DNA of 64,000 nt. Origin: Straminergon stramineum. Taxonomy: Eukaryota; Streptophyta; Bryopsida; Hypnales; Calliergonaceae. The notes under the pieces were generated by a model, which saw nothing but the letters and a program-made list of their open reading frames with translations, had not been told where the DNA came from and ran no database searches. The stretch is from NCBI GenBank assembly GCA_963920665.1, contig OY987263.1:41947218-42011217 (forward strand), written 5' to 3'. This document shows positions 61,825 to 64,000 of the stretch, piece after piece (the first letter of the stretch is position 1; the number at the start of each line of letters is the position of its first letter). The position numbers and the translations under genes are program-made.

Positions 61825-64000
61825 CCCTAGACACCAAAGGAGCCTAAATGTAGCTTTGGAATGACAAAAAAATAGTTTGTTGGAGGATGTAAAAAACAAC
61901 ATATTTTCAATTAGTTTTGTGGGGTTGGTAGAAAAGATTCTTCTTGTCATATCACACACAAGAAGGGCTTCTTGGGGGTGTCCAAGAGTTTACTAAAAAT
62001 GAAGAATTGTGTGCCATAGGTTACAAAAAAAGCCCTTCTAATAAATTTTGGCAACTCCTACCTCCTTACTCTCGATTTGAATTTGAGTCATGTAAATGAT
62101 CTTTTGGAAATTTTGAGCCCAACTAATGAAATGAGGCTTAATGAGTCTAGCTTCTATTCCTATTTGAAATTTTCAGAAATTCCTAAAATTGAACATTTAA
62201 TTGCATAATTCATTGAGCCAATAACCATGGTCTATTAATTTCTTTATAGATGGATACATGAATTTTTGTTTTTTTTGTAATATTCTTCACTATAATGTAC
62301 ATGTATGGAAAAAAATATAAATTTTTGGGGCTAATTTTGAATTAGATATGAATTTTCTTCACATTTTCTTATAAAACTACAGTAATTTGAAAATCATCAT
62401 TAATAAATTTGAAACTCTTATGACTTTCAAAAGATTTGTGATTTCATCTTTGAAAAATAAAATAAAATAATTCTCACTTAAACTTAGCTATAAAATCGAA
62501 GAAACAAAGAGAAAACTTGAAACAAATTGCATAGTTACAAGAGCATCCATCCTTCCAAGGTTAACCCCTTAAAGGACACAACCCCTATGACCTATGTAGT
62601 TAGAAAAATTGCTCCGATTATTGGACTAATAGGTGCATTCTATTTTTCTACAATCACCAATGAATTCATCCATCAAACACGAAACGTCCGTGTCAACATT
62701 TATTCATTTAAGGGTTATTGTAGCAACATCTAGAAGAGGTATTTTTTCTAGTCCTACCCCCTTAAAGTTCCATTGACAAAACTAATTCATGGGGCTATTA
62801 ACAAACTCAAGAGATGAATGCAACCCAATTAGTTTCATAATTTTTCAAAATTCAAGTACTATTTTATAAATTTTAAAAGTCGAAAACATAGGGTAGCTTG
62901 CATTTAATACTTGACTTGAATAGACACCATTGAATCAAGAAATGTCTCAACTTCTATTGGTGGCTTTAAAAAACTCCATGCTTTTTGAAAACTTGTGGAA
63001 GTTTTGAATTTTGGAGGTATTCATTTAAGGCTTTTTTTGGTGGTATATTAATACTTTAGTTGTATAAAATTAATTCAAATATAGAGATTTAAACAACTTC
63101 ATTTATTTATTTCTAGATCAATTAACCCCTTTTTATAAGTGGCAAAAAGTTGTCAAATCAAAAGAAAATTTTAGATTGATCGATGGAGTTAAATTGATCC
63201 ATAATGTCAAAATAATTATGAACTTTGCAAATTCAAGAAATTGATTATATAATATATAATAATGATGCACAAATCATTTAGAATGATTTGAAGTAAAATT
63301 TAATTAGTTTATTAAGTGTGTATTATTTCACAAAGAAAAAAACATAAATGTTTATATTTGCAAATATACAACAATAGTTCTTAGCACTTTAACCCTAAAG
63401 GTTTTTTACTATGTTTTCACCAAAAATGCTCATAAACTGCCATTTTTAGTACAAGGATCACGTTTCTTTTTTTTAGAAAAGAATCATTCTTGGACACATG
63501 TAACCATAGGATCTTGTAGTTTTCTAGTTTGAAAAGATGTGGCGAAAAATTCAGATTTCCACCACGTAGATTGCAAGATCGTATTAGCATTCAAATTTGT
63601 AGAATTTCTTTTTTGGCCATGCAAAAAACTCTGCGGTTGCACTTTATAAGGTCACATTTGTATGAAAAAAATGTCCCAAATGGTGGTGCCTCTTTGGATT
63701 CATTCTTCAAGGCAAGTTGGCTACATGCTTGAAAAAATTCAAATCATTTGGAATTGTACAACATATAGGAAAAAAATAGTAAGTAGAAAGAAGTAGAGAA
63801 TGATTCAAATACTAATTGTTAAGAGTTTAATTATGGAATTGAAAAATGACAATCCCAATGGTTGTAATGTTGTAAGAAATCATCTACAACCAATTTTTCA
63901 ATCTTTTTCAAAAATATGGAAAATTGAGTTAAAATAAAGGACCTCAAATTGTATTTTAGAGTAGAAATTCCATAACTACCCTAAAACTCTAACTCCTCAT
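61825..64000. other. AT-rich intergenic, no gene seen
   Basis: Very AT-rich DNA with only short frames. Apart from the small element at 62565 nothing is recognisable. Confidence 0.5.
62565..62714. mobile_element. TTAA-type short element, related ends
   Basis: 150 bp starting TTAA|CCCCTTAAAGGACA and ending TCATTTAAGGG|TTAT. The terminal CCCTTAAA is shared with family E, and the right flank differs from TTAA by one base. The interior differs from the other copies, so homology is limited to the ends. Confidence 0.4.

Overview
The window is nuclear DNA of a land plant. Its genes are split by short GT-AG introns, they encode plant-type proteins (a SHAQKYF-class MYB, a SIP1/ASIL-like trihelix factor, a plant family-GT4 glycosyltransferase, a plant MBL-fold protein with a plastid-type leader, the ribosome-biogenesis GTPase LSG1), and they sit in AT-rich DNA packed with small DNA transposons. 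The kinase and F-box/kelch relics look like families that are expanded in mosses, so a bryophyte is my best guess. That is an inference. I see no bacterial operons, rRNA, tRNA or CRISPR.

Layout. 1-24 kb has no intact gene that I recognise. It holds TA-flanked MITEs (about 0.4-10 kb, 11.1-11.9 kb, 23.35-23.8 kb, one element nested in another) and a dead protein-kinase gene (16.5-17.9 kb). 24-27 kb carries the two-exon MYB gene on the + strand, with a GACC repeat and a perfect hairpin in its leader/promoter. 27.1-30 kb is a transposon cluster: a PIF/Harbinger-like element with TTA target duplication enclosing a long foldback, a TA-flanked MITE, a small inverted-repeat MITE and a TTAA-type element. 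30-48 kb is the gene-dense part, all on the minus strand: doubtful exons (31.0-31.4), the trihelix factor (31.9-33.7), the MBL-fold protein (35.8-40.5), a dead F-box/kelch gene (41.8-43.2), the GT4 glycosyltransferase (44.7-47.6) and unresolved exon-like pieces (48.1-48.9). 49.7-52 kb contains a TTAA-flanked element and a complete CACTA-type element with ATA target duplication and a 41-bp tandem repeat. 54.9-58.6 kb is LSG1 (minus, seven exons) with telo-boxes upstream. 58.6-64 kb shows no convincing gene, apart from more TTAA-flanked repeats.

I reconstructed exon structures by hand from GT-AG sites, codon phase and protein-family expectation. Five genes give uninterrupted frames across all junctions: MYB 298 aa, trihelix 343 aa, MBL 354 aa, GT4 500 aa, LSG1 629 aa. 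The genes are ordinary housekeeping or regulatory loci and are not a pathway. The unusual content is the repeat landscape, notably short TTAA-flanked CCCTTAAA-ended elements (a piggyBac-like signature that would be unexpected in a plant), and two pseudogenes disabled mainly by in-frame stop codons.
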